The notes beneath the pieces were generated by a model, which was not told where the DNA came from, did no database searches, and saw only the letters and a program-made list of their open reading frames with translations. The position numbers and the translations under genes were made by a program. Shown piece after piece: positions 1 to 13,641 of a stretch of 64,000 nt of DNA. Position 1 is the first letter of the stretch. Each line of letters begins with the position of its first letter. The stretch spans positions 372,001 through 436,000 of the forward strand of contig RCTD01000002.1 of assembly GCA_014898415.1 (NCBI GenBank). The letters are read 5' to 3'. The stretch comes from Stromatinia cepivora. Taxonomy: Eukaryota > Ascomycota > Leotiomycetes > Helotiales > Sclerotiniaceae.

Positions 1-888
1 TTACTCCTATAATTCCAATAATAAATATATTATTATTCTGTTTGATCATTATAATCGCTAAACTGTATTTATAATGAACCCAGACTACAAAGCTTTAAAT
101 AATTACAAATACTTCATCGTATATTTTATAATAAATTAAATATGAAAAGATCTTATTATAATATATTTCTTTGATTAATAAAAACTATAATATATTATTA
201 TATTCTTTATCGAAATCAAAAAGATCCCATTGAATTTTATAGAAAAACCGAAGTGATTAGCAATCATTTGGAGTACAAGAAATGATTTGTTTTGTATAAA
301 TATAAATATAATCAATACAATTGGAATGAATGATACCTTTTATTTTGATGTTTTGTATTACAAATACTAAATATTCAAAAACTTCCTTTTTCAGATGTTT
401 AGAATATTTATACTATATTTCATTTGTATCTTCTTTTGAAAAAAATGGATCATAAGAATAATGAAATGCTTTGTTTATTTTTCTATTTATTATTAGATAT
501 ATTATAAAAGGATTACTTATAAAAATAAATAATAGAGTATTCGAATAAATAGAAAGCGATTTGTATTCTAAGAATATAAGATTTTCAATACAAATGTATT
601 GAACAATTATTATACTATTTGTATAATCTCCTTTACAAAAAGTACAATTATATTTTGAAAACTATAGGCCAACTTTTTCCAATCGAACCTTCAAGACGAT
701 ATTGATATGAAAACCAGAGATGAATACTATATTGTTCAAGATTAGATCATTATTAAAGTAACCTTTTCTCTTAATAATCCCTTTGATAATACAAACCCTA
801 TGTTTTAGAATTTGGAAACTAAAAGTATCTACTTTTACAAGATCACTAGGATCAGATAATCGATATTAATGATTATTTAACAAAGATA
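1..888 (-). pseudogene. Copia-2 integrase/protease fragment, antisense and cut by the window edge
   Basis: Read as a reverse complement, this stretch matches 2785-3674 along its whole length, differing mainly by transitions. The partner encodes the end of a Copia protease region and the start of a Copia integrase. The antisense equivalent of the integrase WDLFDF motif lies near 215-232. Seen: long inverted homology and numerous stops. Known: in Copia elements protease precedes integrase in one polyprotein. Inferred: the rest of this minus-strand element lies left of position 1. Homology to the plus copy stops near 888, so the fragment is truncated or rearranged on its inner side. It is not a functional gene. 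Confidence 0.75.
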
Positions 889-2470
889 TATCGTTCATAA
901 TATATATAACATTACAATTATCGAACAAAATATTATTGAACAGATAATATATTCTCATTATTGTAAAGTATACCCTTAATTGATTATATCGAACATCCAA
1001 AATAGCAATATTGATTGAAGATCCTGGAAAATCAATAGAACCTTTTATCCATTTCCTTTTGATCCAATCAAAATGAAATTGCTTCTATAAATACAATCTT
1101 GTTCAATCTTTAATTACTTATAGTTCGTTTTCGTTGAATACCTTTTTGAATAATAGATTGATCCTTTCGATGAACATTAATTCTATAACTTTGCAATTAT
1201 ATACAATATAATTATAATCAATTCCATTGTTTCATTCAAATTCGATTCTACAAAGATATTCCCAAATCTTCTTGATCTTTTGATTACTTCCAAAATTAAT
1301 ATTCTTTTTATCCTTCTTAAACCTTTTATCATTTTAAAAAGAAATAAATATAAAATATATTCCTCCTTTAGTTTTTAAGAAAATAGAATTCTAAAAGATT
1401 AATCCTCCAAAAACATCTCCGAATTGTTTAAATAAAAAATTAAATAATCCGAATTGATTATTCATCTCGATTTATATAATCATAGTATTTGCCTAAATTG
1501 GAAGTATTCTGATATCAACAACTTATAGAAAAGTATTAATAACAATTTCATCTTATACCTCAATAATCTTATATACAAAAACTTTAATATAGATTATAAT
1601 CCAATCCTTATATTATTTAACAAAATCGATTCTACTGAGCAAAGCTTATGCTAAAACAGATCGATATTTTTGTAATACTGCAAACTTAATAGTAATTATT
1701 ATAAATACAAACTTCTTTTTGAATACATTAATAATCATTTTGAATAGAAAAACTGTAATACCCTGATTAAGAATAAATAATTTTATAAAGTATATTTGAT
1801 TAATTAATAATTCGATTCATTCATAAACATTTCTAAAAGCTTTATAATTCTATATATATTCTTATTATCGATATCAATACTTCAATTGGAAAAAGACAAG
1901 CTCGAAGGAGATTTCTTGAAAAGTAATTGGAAATAGAGCAATAGATCTATTAAAAATAGATCCCAATATATTATTATCAGAATCTTTCATCTTTATATTT
2001 TTATTAGTATCTTCCCTGAATTGAATCGCTACGAAATATTCCAAGAATTCCTTTTAATATTGAATTTGTTTCTTTTAATCATATTTAACTTAAAGATCAA
2101 TAATAAAAGATAAAACAGATAATTTGATTAAAAGCTAATCAATCTGAACATAAATAAACTCATTCATCAAATCAAAGTTTGAAATAAATATCGCTGATAT
2201 AGAAATAAACAAATCGTTCTCTGGATTGACTGAATCCCAGATTCCTTAAACTTGATATTTATTTTTCAAATATAAATACTACTCCAATCATTAAGTACAG
2301 ATTATAAAAAGAAAATCATTTTGATCCTTTGTTATATTGAATAAAAATAATTAAATTGATATGAATATTGAATTATAAATGAAATAGAAATAATATTTTA
2401 AAAATGATCCCTTAAATACTTAATAATCACCAGATAGGAAATTGTATAGATTTTAAGAGCTACCAGGTTC
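889..2470. other. AT-rich, RIP-type stretch with no assignable gene
   Basis: This lies between two head-to-head Copia-2 fragments. Stops are frequent in all frames. I could not align it to another part of the window or recognise a motif. By position it could be the degraded gag and 5' end of either Copia-2 copy, but that is only a guess from element order. Confidence 0.4.
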
Positions 2471-2765
2471 ATAATTATTACAAGATAATATAATTATATA
2501 GCACTTTCAGGGATCGTTGAATAAATAATATATATAATTGGTAAAGTAAAAGAATTGAATGATTTACCCTTGATTATATAAATCAAAAGCTGTATATATA
2601 GAACAAATGAATAATTATCTAACCGATATACACTTTAATTAGACTAGATCTTTGTTTATTAATATATCAGGATCATTTTATCAATTGATGGATTGGTAAG
2701 GGCTAGTAGATCCTTCATTCCGATTGAAAAGCATACGCTTTGATCCTTCATAAGATACAGGGGAT
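2471..2765 (+). repeat. 0.3-kb repeat unit, inverted copy at 14335-14640
   Basis: The run from the text 'agcactttcagggatcgt' to 'gatacaggggat' is present as a reverse complement at 14335-14640, with landmarks in the same order (CCTGAAAGTGCT, ATCAATTGATA, TCCCCTGTATCC). Its right end runs into the Copia-2 protease region. It is therefore probably the gag/protease junction of Copia-2. No domain could be confirmed inside it. Confidence 0.6.
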
Positions 2766-5700
2766 TGCGGGGCTTTCCGTAACAATATCTCTATTAAATA
2801 ATTATCGATATCGATTATCCGATCTTAATGATTTTATAAAAATAGATACTTCCAATTTCCAAATCCTAAAATACAAAATTTGTATTATCAAAGAGATCAT
2901 CAAAAAAGAAAGTTATTCTAATAATAATCTAATCTTGAACGATATAGTATTCATTCCTAGCTTTTATATCAATATCATCTCAGAAACTCAATTGAAAAAA
3001 GCTGGCTTATAATTCTCAAAATATAATTATACTTTTCGTAAAGAAGATCATACAAATAATATAGTAATTACTCAATATATTTATATTGAAAATCTTATAT
3101 TTTTAGAATACAAATTATTTTCTATTTATTCGAGTATTCTTTTATTTATCCTTATAAATAACATTTTTATAATATATTTAATAATGAATAAAAAAATAAA
3201 CAAAGTATTTCATTGTTTTTATAATCTATTTTTCCCAAAAGAAAATATAAATGAAATATAATATAAACACTTCGAATATTTAGAAAAGGAAACTTTTAAA
3301 TATTTAATATTTGTAATACAAAACATCAAAATAAAAAATATTATTTATTTTAATTATACCGATTACATTTGTATTTATATAAAGTAAATCATTTCTTGCG
3401 CTTCAAATGATCATCAATTATTTCGGTCCTTCTATAAAATCCAATGGGATCTTTTTGATTTCGATAAAAAGTATAATAATATATTATAGTTTTTATTGAT
3501 TAAAAAAATATATTGTGACAAGATCTTTTCATATTTAATCTATTATAAAATATATAACGAAATATTTGTAATTATTTAAAGCTTTATAATTTGAATTCAT
3601 TATAAGTATAATCTAGCGATTATAATAATCAAATAGAATAATAATACATTTATTATTAGAATTATAGGAACAATATTATTTGAGAAATGAATCAAGCAAA
3701 AAAGCATCGAATTCGAGTTATTTTTGTTTTATATATATAAACCCAATAAAGAATCAAAACATATAAAACAAGAAATAATTATAAAATAAATAAAAATACA
3801 GATTATAATAAATTTATTAAATAAATTGTAGATAGAAACGATACAAATTGTTATTTATCTATATAATATAAATCCTTTGAAAACCAAATCCTTTAAATCG
3901 TTTAATAAAATACTCGATATATAATTCTATAATTACCTTTACAAAGATAATCCCTTATTTGTAAAGAAAATATCTAACGATTTTCATTTCAACTAAAATG
4001 GAATCTACAGGTATAAATCCTGAATTTACCCTTTAAATAAAAACAAAGAAACTGGAATCAATAGGAAATAATATAAAACCAATCCTTAAATATATATTAA
4101 ATATTTAATAAACTATATCCCAGATATACTAATCTATTGTATATAGATATCCAAATTCGATAAAGTTATTATTACTTGAAATATAATATTCAATAAGGAA
4201 TTCATTTATTATATAAATTCTATTAATCAAATAATCGATATTCATATTATAAAAGAGTTTAAATAACTTGTTAAAGCTCTTAATTTACAAGATTATATCG
4301 AAATAGATGGGATAATCATTCAAAATAAGAATAATCATAAAGATTTCATTTATCTATCTATTTTCATGGATCGAAAAGTCTTTAATTCATCTACTAAATA
4401 TGTTTCAAATCTATTATTTATAAATGAACTGATTTCGGGGGTAGATACAAATCTAGGGGATAATAATAGAAATAAAAAAATCGATTTAGAATTATTCAAT
4501 CCATTTAATCTTTTAGATAATAAAGATAAAGTATATAATAAAGATATATAAGTATTAATCAATTCTTTTATTAGAGAAATTGGAAAAGTCGATTTTCTTA
4601 TTAAAAAGTAATTATATTTTATAGGTAAAGATATTGATATTGTTTAAAGAAATACTTATAATAATAATACAGATCCCGACTTTATTGAATATATTGATAT
4701 AAAGAATATAAAGTATAAACCTATTAATTATATCATTGAAGTTCTTTATGGTATATATAAAAATGATTTAAAAATTACTTTAATTAATCAACTTCAATAT
4801 TCCAAAAAGAAGTATATATATTAAAATAATTAATCAAAATATTTTATAAAGGAAATTCAATTATTATAAAGACTGTTATACTCTATATATTCATTTGATC
4901 GATTTATAGAGAACTTACAGATTTATAATCTCGAATAGATATCTAAAAAAGCTTGTATTATAAGAATTGAAATATTTAGAATTTAAATCAATCCATTTGA
5001 GTTTCAATTATACAATTATTATTCGGAGTCATTTCTCGTCCGGGAATCATCTAATTCTTGTATCCTAAAGTAATCAATATATATACAAAAGTAATTATAT
5101 ATATAATAATATTATTAAAGAAGCGATTCCAATATTGAATCCTATATAGGAATTATTATATTTTAAAGGATAGATTCAATAAAATTATCTTGTTTAAACA
5201 GTTTTCATTCTATATTCTGATTTAATCAATAAAGAATAAACGATATAAAGGAATATTCTTAATTTATAATAATTTATAATATAATCATTACTAAAATTGA
5301 AGTAAAATCATTATTGTTTTTTATCTAATCTATAATCAATAAATTACAGATAATATCATTTCCTTAAATTCATATATTTATAATTTCAAAGTTATTTTAT
5401 TTTTATTATTAATTAAAAGATCATCAAATAGAATATTAATTCAAATAGAATTATGATCTTGAGATTAATAATTTTAAGGTTAGGAAAACCTGGTATAAAA
5501 TCGATTCTGGATTGGAATTTATAAAACCAATCCCTTTTTAATAGATATTTATATATAAATATAATAATCAAGATCTAATCATTTATTATTGTTTATATTT
5601 AATAATATAAAGAGATCTCCAGATTAAAAATACTATTGAAATTATTTATATTGTTATATTAATAAATCGATCATTCCGAATTATAATAATAATTATTATT

Positions 5701-6963
5701 AAATACGATCTCGAAATTAAAAAATATAATATAATTAATATTTTCATCAATATTCTATATAATTTTTTCAATATTCCAATTGTATATTATTTATTTGATG
5801 AATAGAAAATCCCAAATAAAAATATTATAATTGATTAAGCTTTGTATAATTTATAAGATTTCTTAATTATATAATTTAAGGATTTCATTTAGATACTTGA
5901 AAAATTAGGATTGATATAATATAAAAAGGAATTATATTTATATATTAATCCAAAATATACTATTATGATTTTTTTTTTTGTAAATAATCTTCAGATTATT
6001 TATTATAAAAAAATGAATTAATTGTTATAAAGATTATTAAAGAAATCAAAGCTATATATAAACTATAAGATTTAAAAAACATTAAATGATTTCTAGATAT
6101 ATATATACTTTGTAATCGATCCAAAAAAAAATTATAATTAATTTATAATATATATATTGAAAAGATTATTAAGAAATTCAAAGCAATAAATAGAACAGCA
6201 AATATACCATTCCCGATAATAATATTTTAGAAAAATTAAAGTCAAATTTCTATATATATTATAAAAATATATCAAAAGAAAATAGATTTAATATTATATA
6301 CTGTAATCATTATAAAAATAGATATATCATTTGTTATTTTATAATTGAATTACTATTTGATCAATTTATCAAACGATTATATAAAAGTTATTAATTATTA
6401 TTTATAATATTTATGGAATACAAGATATCTTATAATTCAATATAATGGTAATCAAATACTATAATTTCTTATCTTCTCACATACTTCTTTTATAGATGAT
6501 CCAGATATTCATTGATTATTCTAAGGATATATTATATCCCTTTTCGATAATTTAATTGTATAAAAAACATCCAAGCAAGATATCATGATTATCTCGATTA
6601 CCGAAATAAAGCTTTTTGGAATTAAATATATATCGAAAGAAATTATAATAATCCTATATTTTTTAAAAAAGATCGATTTAGTAATAAAAAAATCTATAAT
6701 AATCTTTTACAATAATCAATAAACGATTAGATTGGTAATTAATAAGAACAAACGGATCATTACAAAATTATATTATATCGATATCCAAAATATATAATTA
6801 TATTAAGAATATTCAAAAAAGAACTTTTATAGAATCTATCTATCGATTACCAATATAATTACTAATGGATTCATCAAAAACCTTATAAAACAAAAATTCG
6901 AATACTTCCGATCTTTTTTTAATCTATAAAATATAAATAATAAAATTATAAAACTTAAATAAT
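2740..6963 (+). pseudogene. Copia-2 copy 1 pol pseudogene (protease end, integrase, reverse transcriptase, RNase H)
   Basis: RIP-broken Ty1/Copia polyprotein. It reads in the Copia order. A post-protease segment has IPSFYINIISETQL, close to the family's VPS..NLISV motif (2740-3012). The integrase core starts with WDLFDFD at 3445-3465. A charged linker with a 61-residue open stretch lies at 4366-4551. Reverse transcriptase starts near 5470; its catalytic block reads FFVNNLQI at 5974-5997, where VDD is expected, consistent with GAT-to-AAT changes at 5983-5988. The RNase H C-terminus (NGFIKNLIKQKFEYFRS) ends at a stop near 6961. Stops are TAA, TAG or TGA at positions typical of former CAA, CAG, CGA or TGG codons. 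It cannot encode an active enzyme. The family assignment is strong; exact domain borders are approximate. Confidence 0.88.
2785..3674. repeat. right arm of a ~890-bp inverted repeat (left arm 1-888)
   Basis: Position 3659-3674 (AGAATTATAGGAACAA) is the reverse complement of the first 16 bases of the window with two transitions. Alignment continues inward through shared landmarks such as AAAAAGATCCCAT to about 2785. The arms are two Copia-2 fragments in opposite orientation, separated by about 1.9 kb, rather than the terminal repeats of a DNA transposon, because integrase and protease coding lies within them. Confidence 0.75.
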
Positions 6964-8149
6964 AACAATCTAGAGTTTGAATAACAATAATCTAGAACTT
7001 ATAATTCTTTCTTTTGGTATGAATAGGATGAATCCTATTTGATATTCCAGATTATTATATTTTTCTATAATATATTTCAATTTGTATATTTCATATTTAT
7101 TAGGAAACAAAAAACAATCAAAGCCGATTATTTCTCTATTTTTCATTTTCTTATTTTCGAAGAAGGATAAGTTTCTTTCTAAATTCAATAATTTGAAATT
7201 CAAATAAAAGAATCTTTAGATTATCCGCAATAATCAAGGAATAAAGAACAATTGAAATAATCAAAACTATTGATATCATTAATACTATAAAAACCAAAGG
7301 ATTATCTTTTTTTTTTTTTTTTAAATATACCATTTATTCTTTTCTTCTTTTCTTCTTTATTACTCTTTCTTTTTTATTCTTATTATTGCTTTTCGAAATC
7401 ACAATATATTTCTTTCATTCAGTTTTTCGAAGATTTCAATGAATAATATAGTGAGGAAAGGGGGAATAATGATATAGGGGCAAAGAAACAATTTTTTGTT
7501 TCTTTTTGATTTTCAATATCATTTTTATTGTAATTTTATATCCTTATTTGGATTATATAATTAACAATCAATATACTATAAAAATAACGAATAAATAAAG
7601 AATTTACTTTCGAATTTTATTGATAAATAATAATATAGTAATCTATTAAAGGATAAAGAAAAACTGGCAAAAGAGCATATAGATGAATACTACAATTCCA
7701 ATACCGATAATTATTCGGTTTAGAAGAATCAATAAAGTATTCGCTATAGAAATTATATCTCCCTACAATTAACGATTTTATATATCGAATATATAAATGA
7801 TTATTCTTTTTTTTACAATTCCCTTTATTTTTTGTTTTGATTAAAGAACTAATAATTTTCGATAATTTTTTTTTTTCTTTTCTTTATTCGATTCATTATC
7901 CAAAAAATCTAGTATCAAAGGATCGAATAGATTGTTATTATTAAATGAAAAAACTCTCCCTTTTTTCTTTTCTTTATTGAATAATCCTTATCTTAATAAT
8001 TACAAATATAGGATTAGTAAAACCTTTCAATTATATAATAGAATTCAAAAACGAAATCTACCTCCAAATTCCTATTTGAATTTATAATAAACAATTGATT
8101 ATAATGAACAACAATTCCTTTAATAAAAAAGAACGATTTCTGAAATAAA
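6964..8149. other. AT-rich spacer after Copia-2 copy 1; 3' LTR not identified
   Basis: This holds a short imperfect direct repeat just after the pol stop (AACAATCTAGAG / AACAATAATCTAGAA, about 6964-7003), a run of 16 T at 7307-7322, and a pyrimidine-rich tract to about 7390. Two short minus-strand frames occur. One (7151-7333) would encode a 60-residue peptide with one hydrophobic segment, but its length and composition are what AT-rich DNA gives by chance. The Copia-2 3' LTR should start here, but no second LTR copy was found to define it. Confidence 0.5.
7307..7322. repeat. poly-T run (16 T)
   Basis: Sixteen consecutive T followed by a pyrimidine-rich tract (repeated TTCTTTTC units) to about 7390. 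On the minus strand this is a poly-A run. It could be a simple-sequence expansion; there is no flanking duplication to support a poly-A retroelement tail. Confidence 0.85.
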
Positions 8150-8154
8150 TAATT

Positions 8155-8320
8155 TGTTAACTTTTGGTGCAGGAAATAGTAGTATTATTGACTATATAGG
8201 TTGAACTAAGGATCTATATTTCTAGTAGAAATAGAATTGAAATTATCCCCAAATATGATCTATATATCATTATAGTTTTATAACCTCAATTCTAATTCTA
8301 TAATGGCCTTATTTCTAATA
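8155..8320 (-). repeat. Copia-1 A 3' LTR
   Basis: 166 bp, starts TGTTAACTTTTGGTGCAGG on the plus strand and matches the other Copia-1 LTRs apart from transitions. It is the 3' LTR because the coding strand is minus. Confidence 0.93.
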
Positions 8321-8328
8321 CTCTTTTA

Positions 8329-11300
8329 TTGAGAATATTCTATTCGATCCTTCTAAACTATTAATCCTAATATTTTCTTGAACTTTTTGAAAGCAATCTT
8401 TATACAAAACTTTGTCATTCCATTGGCAATTATATTATATATATTGATATAATTAATAACGATTTTCTCTTTTTCTATTAAATCCCTAATAAAATGATAA
8501 TTGATATTTATATATTTAGATTGTTTATGCAAATGTAGGTTTTTGATTAAAATTAAAGTGTTTTGATTGTTATTAAGTATCTGAACTGTATTTCTGTTTT
8601 TTTCAATATAATTTGATCTAAATAGATCTTTGAGTATTTATACAATTTATTTTTTTTATTTAATAAACATTGTTATCGCAATATATTCTGATTTTGCACT
8701 AGAAATAATCACAAACATTTATTTCTTGTTAGTCTACGATATAAAACTTTTGTAGAATATCACAACTCTTTTTAAAACACTTTTCCGATTATATTTATTA
8801 TTAATCCAATCTATATCTATATATACCTTTATTATATTATCAAATATATTATATTCTTTGCAGATATCAGATTGTACTCCTTTTAACCCAAATTATAGCT
8901 TCTGTTTAATTGTTAATTATAGATATTACATTAGATTCTTCAAAGCTATAATATAATATTTTACTGGTTTTGCTATAAATTGTGAAAGTCTTCTAACTGA
9001 GAATGTTATATCTAATTAGATATATATTATTGAATAAATTATATTTCTTATTCGTTATTGATATTCATTCATATCTACTAGTTCATCGTTATCGGTTGTT
9101 GATCGAAGATAGGTATAATCCATTATTAATAGTTTCTTAGCTTGATATTGTTTATATATAATACTATATTTGATTAGTATAATATCGAGATATTCTTTTT
9201 GATTTATAATTAATATATATGCTTTTCTATTACGAATGATTTTAATATTTAGGATCTTATTAATCTCCCCTAGATTCTTGATGTTAAAATAGACCGATAG
9301 CTTTTTATCGAATCAAGTGATTTGTGATGATGTACACGATACAATAATGATATCGTCGATATATACCAGTAATATTATATTATGGTCTTTAGATATATAT
9401 AGATATGAATCTGCCAAACTTTGTACAAAATCCATATCTAAAAGCTCTTTCTTTAATAGTAAACTCCAGTCCCTTCCAGTTTACTTCAATCTATATAGAT
9501 TTCGTAGAGCTTATAATATATATCCTTTTTTGATTTTGATATTTTAAAATAGTTCGAGATAGATCTCTTTCTTCAAATATAATTCGATAAAGACATTTTT
9601 GACATCGAAATATAAATATTCCAAATTTTCCTTTGCAATAATAACTAGGAATAATTTGAATATATTTAGTTTCATTATTGATACAAATATTTCATTATAA
9701 TCCTTTCCTAGTATCTGATTAAATCCTTGAATTATTAATCTTGCCTTGAATCGTTTTATCTTATTATTTTTGGTCTTAATTGTAAATATTTATTTTATTG
9801 AAATTAGATTACTTTCTTTAAAAAGTATATATTCTTTTCAAATATTATTTTGAATTAAAGATATGATTTCCTTTTAAATAATTTCCTTCCATTTTTCAGA
9901 GTATTTTCAATCCGATATTGTTTTCTTATAAGTTCTTAATATTTTGATTCCTAGAACTTCTTTGATCGGATATATTATATCTTTTATATTATCTATATTT
10001 ATTAATGAAATCATGAAATCTGAAACGATTTTATCTTTGATATAAAGGTTCATTTTGTAAATAATTGGAATTATAATTATAATATATTCTATATTTTCTT
10101 AAGTTTTAGTTTATATAAATATTGCAATCAATATCTTTATAATTTTGTTTTCTTATTCTTTTTCAGGATTTTGTTTTATATCTCTTTTCCATTTTCGTAT
10201 TAGATATCTTGGGGATTCGTCTTCAAGGTTCATTTTATCCTTTTACTTGATCTCAAATGATTATGGATTTACTTTGCTTTTTGATCTTATTGAAATAAGC
10301 TTATCAGCAAAATTTAAGATAATCTTAAATTTTACTTTCAATATAGATTCAGAATTTGTAGAAGTTGGTTTTTGGGTTGGATCCTTTGAAATAATGGATT
10401 CGATAATTAAAATATTTTTGAAAAAAGATTTTTGATTTGTTTTCTAGATATTATCATTTTTATCTTCATTGTATATTGATATTAATATATTTAATTTATC
10501 TGATTTCAATTCGACAATTGAGATACTTAGTATAATCATTGAACTCGGTATAATATCTACTGGAAAAAACATTTGGAATAAAGATAATACAAATATTATG
10601 TTTGATATTAAGAATGGAGAAAATGCCTTATTTGTTATTGGTTTATTATGAGGTTTTCAATTTAATTTTATATTCTTTATTCTTTATAGGCTTAATTTAC
10701 AATTTCTTAATTTAAGATTCAAATCTTTTTCTTAATAAGATTCATTTATAATTACTTTATTTAATTGAAATATATAATTTAATTCTAAAGAATACATTTT
10801 GATATATTTATTCGTAATTTTTGAATATTCTAAGAATATATCGATTTTTGAAATATCCTATAATTTGTTGTATCTTTATCTTTTCGGAATAATTTTGGGA
10901 TTGATATAAATATAATATTTGTTTCTTCAAATTTTATATATTTCTATATTTAATATTATATTTGTAAAAACTTTTGTAAAGAATCGATCTATTCCGTTTA
11001 TATTAGGATCAATATTAATACAATTCTTGATATAAATATTGTACTTTATAGCTTTGTCCCAAAATTCTAATGGTAATTTAGTTTCTTTTAGTATTGTTTT
11101 TATATTTACTTTTACAATCCTTATATTCTGTTCTGCAGATCTGTTTTGATATAAAGAGGCAATTATTATAACTTCGGATTGTATGTCTGATGATTATTTA
11201 TAAATAGCTTATAGGAGTTCCGATATATTATTAATCCTGGTTATAATGATTTTTTCTTTAATAACTAATTCCATTTCCTTTTTCCAAGTTTTCAATGTTT

Positions 11301-13030
11301 AAATTGTATTATCTTTTTGTTTAAATGGTATGATTTAATTTATTTTTGTATAATTATTAATGATTAATATGAAATAACGATTTTCTCGAATCGATTTTAG
11401 GAATAGTTCTGCAATATCGAAATGTATAAATTCGAATCTCTTTGATTTATATAGATTCAATTACTTCGGAATATGATTGATCATTTTGATGAGTATATAT
11501 ACTTTACAGATATCTAATTCAATTGGAATCTTTATCGGTTTAATTATATTGGATATTTTGTATAGATTCTTGATCTTATTTGGACCTAGATAATTAAATC
11601 TTTGATATTATAATAAATATCTTTCTTTCTTTTTAAATATTAATTCATTATCAATATCTTTAATATTATCGATTATCTTTGAAGAAAAGCCTTTTTCTTG
11701 ATCATTTTGATATATATTAGAACAAAGAATTATATCCTTATATTCTTTAATTATATATAAAACTATATATATTTTGTTTTGCATTTTAGTACAGATGACT
11801 TTCTTATTATTCTTTTTGAAATATATATGATGAAAATTGAATTCTCCTTACAATTTTGTTTTGCAAATCCTTTTTTTTAATAACAAGTTTATTTTTAGCC
11901 CTGATATATATAATATATTTGAAAATAGCATCTTAAAATTATCTTTGTATATTATATCCACTAAACTTTAATAACGATAATACATCACTTCCCCATTAAC
12001 CTTTATTTTTCATTTAATAATAGATTCTATTAATCTAAATAATAAAGATTAATCAAATATATATAAAGAAATATCTATATTAATATATTATTTGTTAAAA
12101 AAAAATTTATTAATAGTTTCCTTTATCAAATTACAATCTTCCTTTAATATATCCTCAATATCGAAATCTGATTTAAAGATATTATTAGCAAAATATATTT
12201 GATCTTTTTTATTGAAATAAATCTTCTTTAGATTCGATAATCCCCTTTTTTTTTGATAATGAAGATAATTACAAAATAGTTTATTGACTTATATTAAATA
12301 CAAATAATCTCATATATAATAATCTTCCCTTTAATACAGATCGCAAGTATTATTTGGAATCTCGAAATCTGATTTTTAATGTTAAAAAGTGTATCTAGAT
12401 TTTTTTGCAATTTATATTAACTTTGATTTATTTTTAAAACAAAGTTCTTTAATTTATAAATATTTGATCTTATCATTGATACTAAAGTTAATTTGGATAT
12501 CTAATATATCCATTATTTCTTGATAATCGATTGGAAGATTATATATTAAAATCAAAAACAAGGCAATATCTTGATATATTGACTAATAACTTTCGTTTGT
12601 AACTTCTAATTTCCTTTTGTACTCTTTCAGTTTGTTCCAAGTTTCGATAATGATTATATCGGAATAGATATTGAATTGGAATTTGAAGTTCTGGATCATT
12701 ATCATATATATATTAGTTGTAATTATATTGACTCTGGTATATTTTGATTTAAAGTATCTCCAGAATATATATACTATTGAATATTCATTGGTGAAGATTT
12801 CATCGTTATTATTAAGTATTATACAAATATACAATAATGTATTCACTTTGTCCTTTAAGTATTCCGATTTCAATTCGATATTGTAATATATACGATCATT
12901 GATTTTATAAGCAAATACTATATTGAATCCTACAATCTATATATATTCGTTTAATGTTTGATTAATTATATAAAACCATTCTTTCCTTTTCAATTGTATC
13001 TTCGTTTATCTAAACCATTGCTTATAATTA
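8329..13030 (-). pseudogene. Copia-1 A gag-pol pseudogene
   Basis: Degraded single-frame Ty1/Copia polyprotein. In coding order it has a gag segment near 12.9-12.6 kb (KSEYLKDKVNTLLYICII, shared by all copies), a GAG-pre-integrase and integrase core around 11.9-11.0 kb, a Ser/Asp-rich linker around 10.6-10.1 kb, and reverse transcriptase with an intact YIDD box at 9363-9352. RNase H runs to the 3' LTR. The last codons lie a few bases from the LTR, so the stop and the purine-rich primer tract are adjacent. RIP stops interrupt every domain. The start is approximate, since the gag N-terminus is poorly conserved between copies. Confidence 0.9.
10313..10329. repeat. TTTAAGANNNTCTTAAA palindrome, Copia-1 linker site (A)
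   Basis: A 17-bp hyphenated palindrome with two perfect 7-bp arms. The equivalent site is exact in Copia-1 B (31447-31463) and D (34303-34319) and mutated in C, E and G. Here it lies in the integrase-reverse transcriptase linker, in the phase TTT AAG ATA ATC TTA AA (minus strand). Confidence 0.8.
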
Positions 13031-13117
13031 TTTTGATCAAATTTCAAAGGATTATTTGATTTCGATATTATAAAAGTTTCTTATTGTTTAATAAATATCG
13101 AAAATAATCTTCAGATT

Positions 13118-13134
13118 TTTAAGATAGTCTTAAA
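13118..13134. repeat. TTTAAGANNNTCTTAAA palindrome, Copia-1 leader site (A)
   Basis: A second copy of the 17-bp palindrome in the same element, about 340 bp inside the 5' LTR and upstream of the recognisable gag. Orthologous sites are exact in B (39739-39755) and degraded in C, D, F and G. Confidence 0.8.
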
Positions 13135-13461
13135 AAAGGATATACAACAAATAAATTCAAAATAATAAAGAAATATAAAAATAAAACAATAAAAAAAATT
13201 TGTAAAATCATATTATAATATGTTTTCTTATAATTATGCGAATTTGCTCTTCACCTTTATTATAATTCTATATCGATATTATATAGACTACTCTCTACTC
13301 TAGCCTATAATATTATGAATTATAAATTGTATTATTGTATTTCAATTCTACTTCGATAATACTATATGAAAATTCTGATTTTCATTTTGTTTTATTTCTA
13401 TTAGCTATATTAATCTTTTCTCAATTTGTTTTGCTTTCTAATCATTATTGTACAATCAAAT

Positions 13462-13470
13462 CTTATAATT
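13462..13470 (-). promoter_or_regulatory. Copia-1 A primer-binding site (initiator tRNA-Met half)
   Basis: Directly inside the 5' LTR, minus strand AATTATAAG, a RIP-altered version of GGTTATGAG that is intact in Copia-1 G (59894-59902). GGTTATGAG is complementary to CTCATAACC, the anticodon loop and first stem bases of initiator tRNA-Met, as used by Drosophila copia. Confidence 0.6.
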
Positions 13471-13636
13471 TGTTAACTTTTGATATAAAAAGTAATAGTA
13501 TTATTGATTATATAAATTGAATTAAGGATTTATATTTCTAATAAGAATAGAATTGAGATTATCCCCAAATATGGTTTATACATCATTGTGGTCTTGTGAT
13601 CTCAATTCTAATCCTATGATGGCCTCATTTCCAACA
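13471..13636 (-). repeat. Copia-1 A 5' LTR
   Basis: 166 bp, ends CCTCATTTCCAACA on the plus strand and is followed directly by the target duplication TAATT. Promoter and polyadenylation signals of the element would lie here, but none is readable after RIP. Confidence 0.93.
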
Positions 13637-13641
13637 TAATT

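Larger units (their letters stand above)
8155..13636 (-). mobile_element. Copia-1 A, complete LTR retrotransposon (5,482 bp)
   Basis: Minus-strand Ty1/Copia element bounded by 166-bp LTRs at 8155-8320 and 13471-13636 and by a perfect 5-bp target duplication TAATT (8150-8154 and 13637-13641). The LTR ends are TGTTAAC... and ...TTTCCAACA as read on the plus strand. Its length equals that of Copia-1 D. The order on the minus strand is 5' LTR, tRNA-type primer site, gag-pol, 3' LTR. It is RIP-mutated and not autonomous now. Confidence 0.95.

Noticed and set aside
1..3674. DNA transposon with long terminal inverted repeats
   Set aside because: The arms carry Copia integrase and protease coding, the centre has no transposase, and no target duplication is visible.
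7151..7333. Small membrane protein gene on the minus strand (60 residues)
   Set aside because: AT-rich DNA yields Ile/Leu/Phe-rich short frames by chance, it starts in a poly-A run, and no relative or context supports it.
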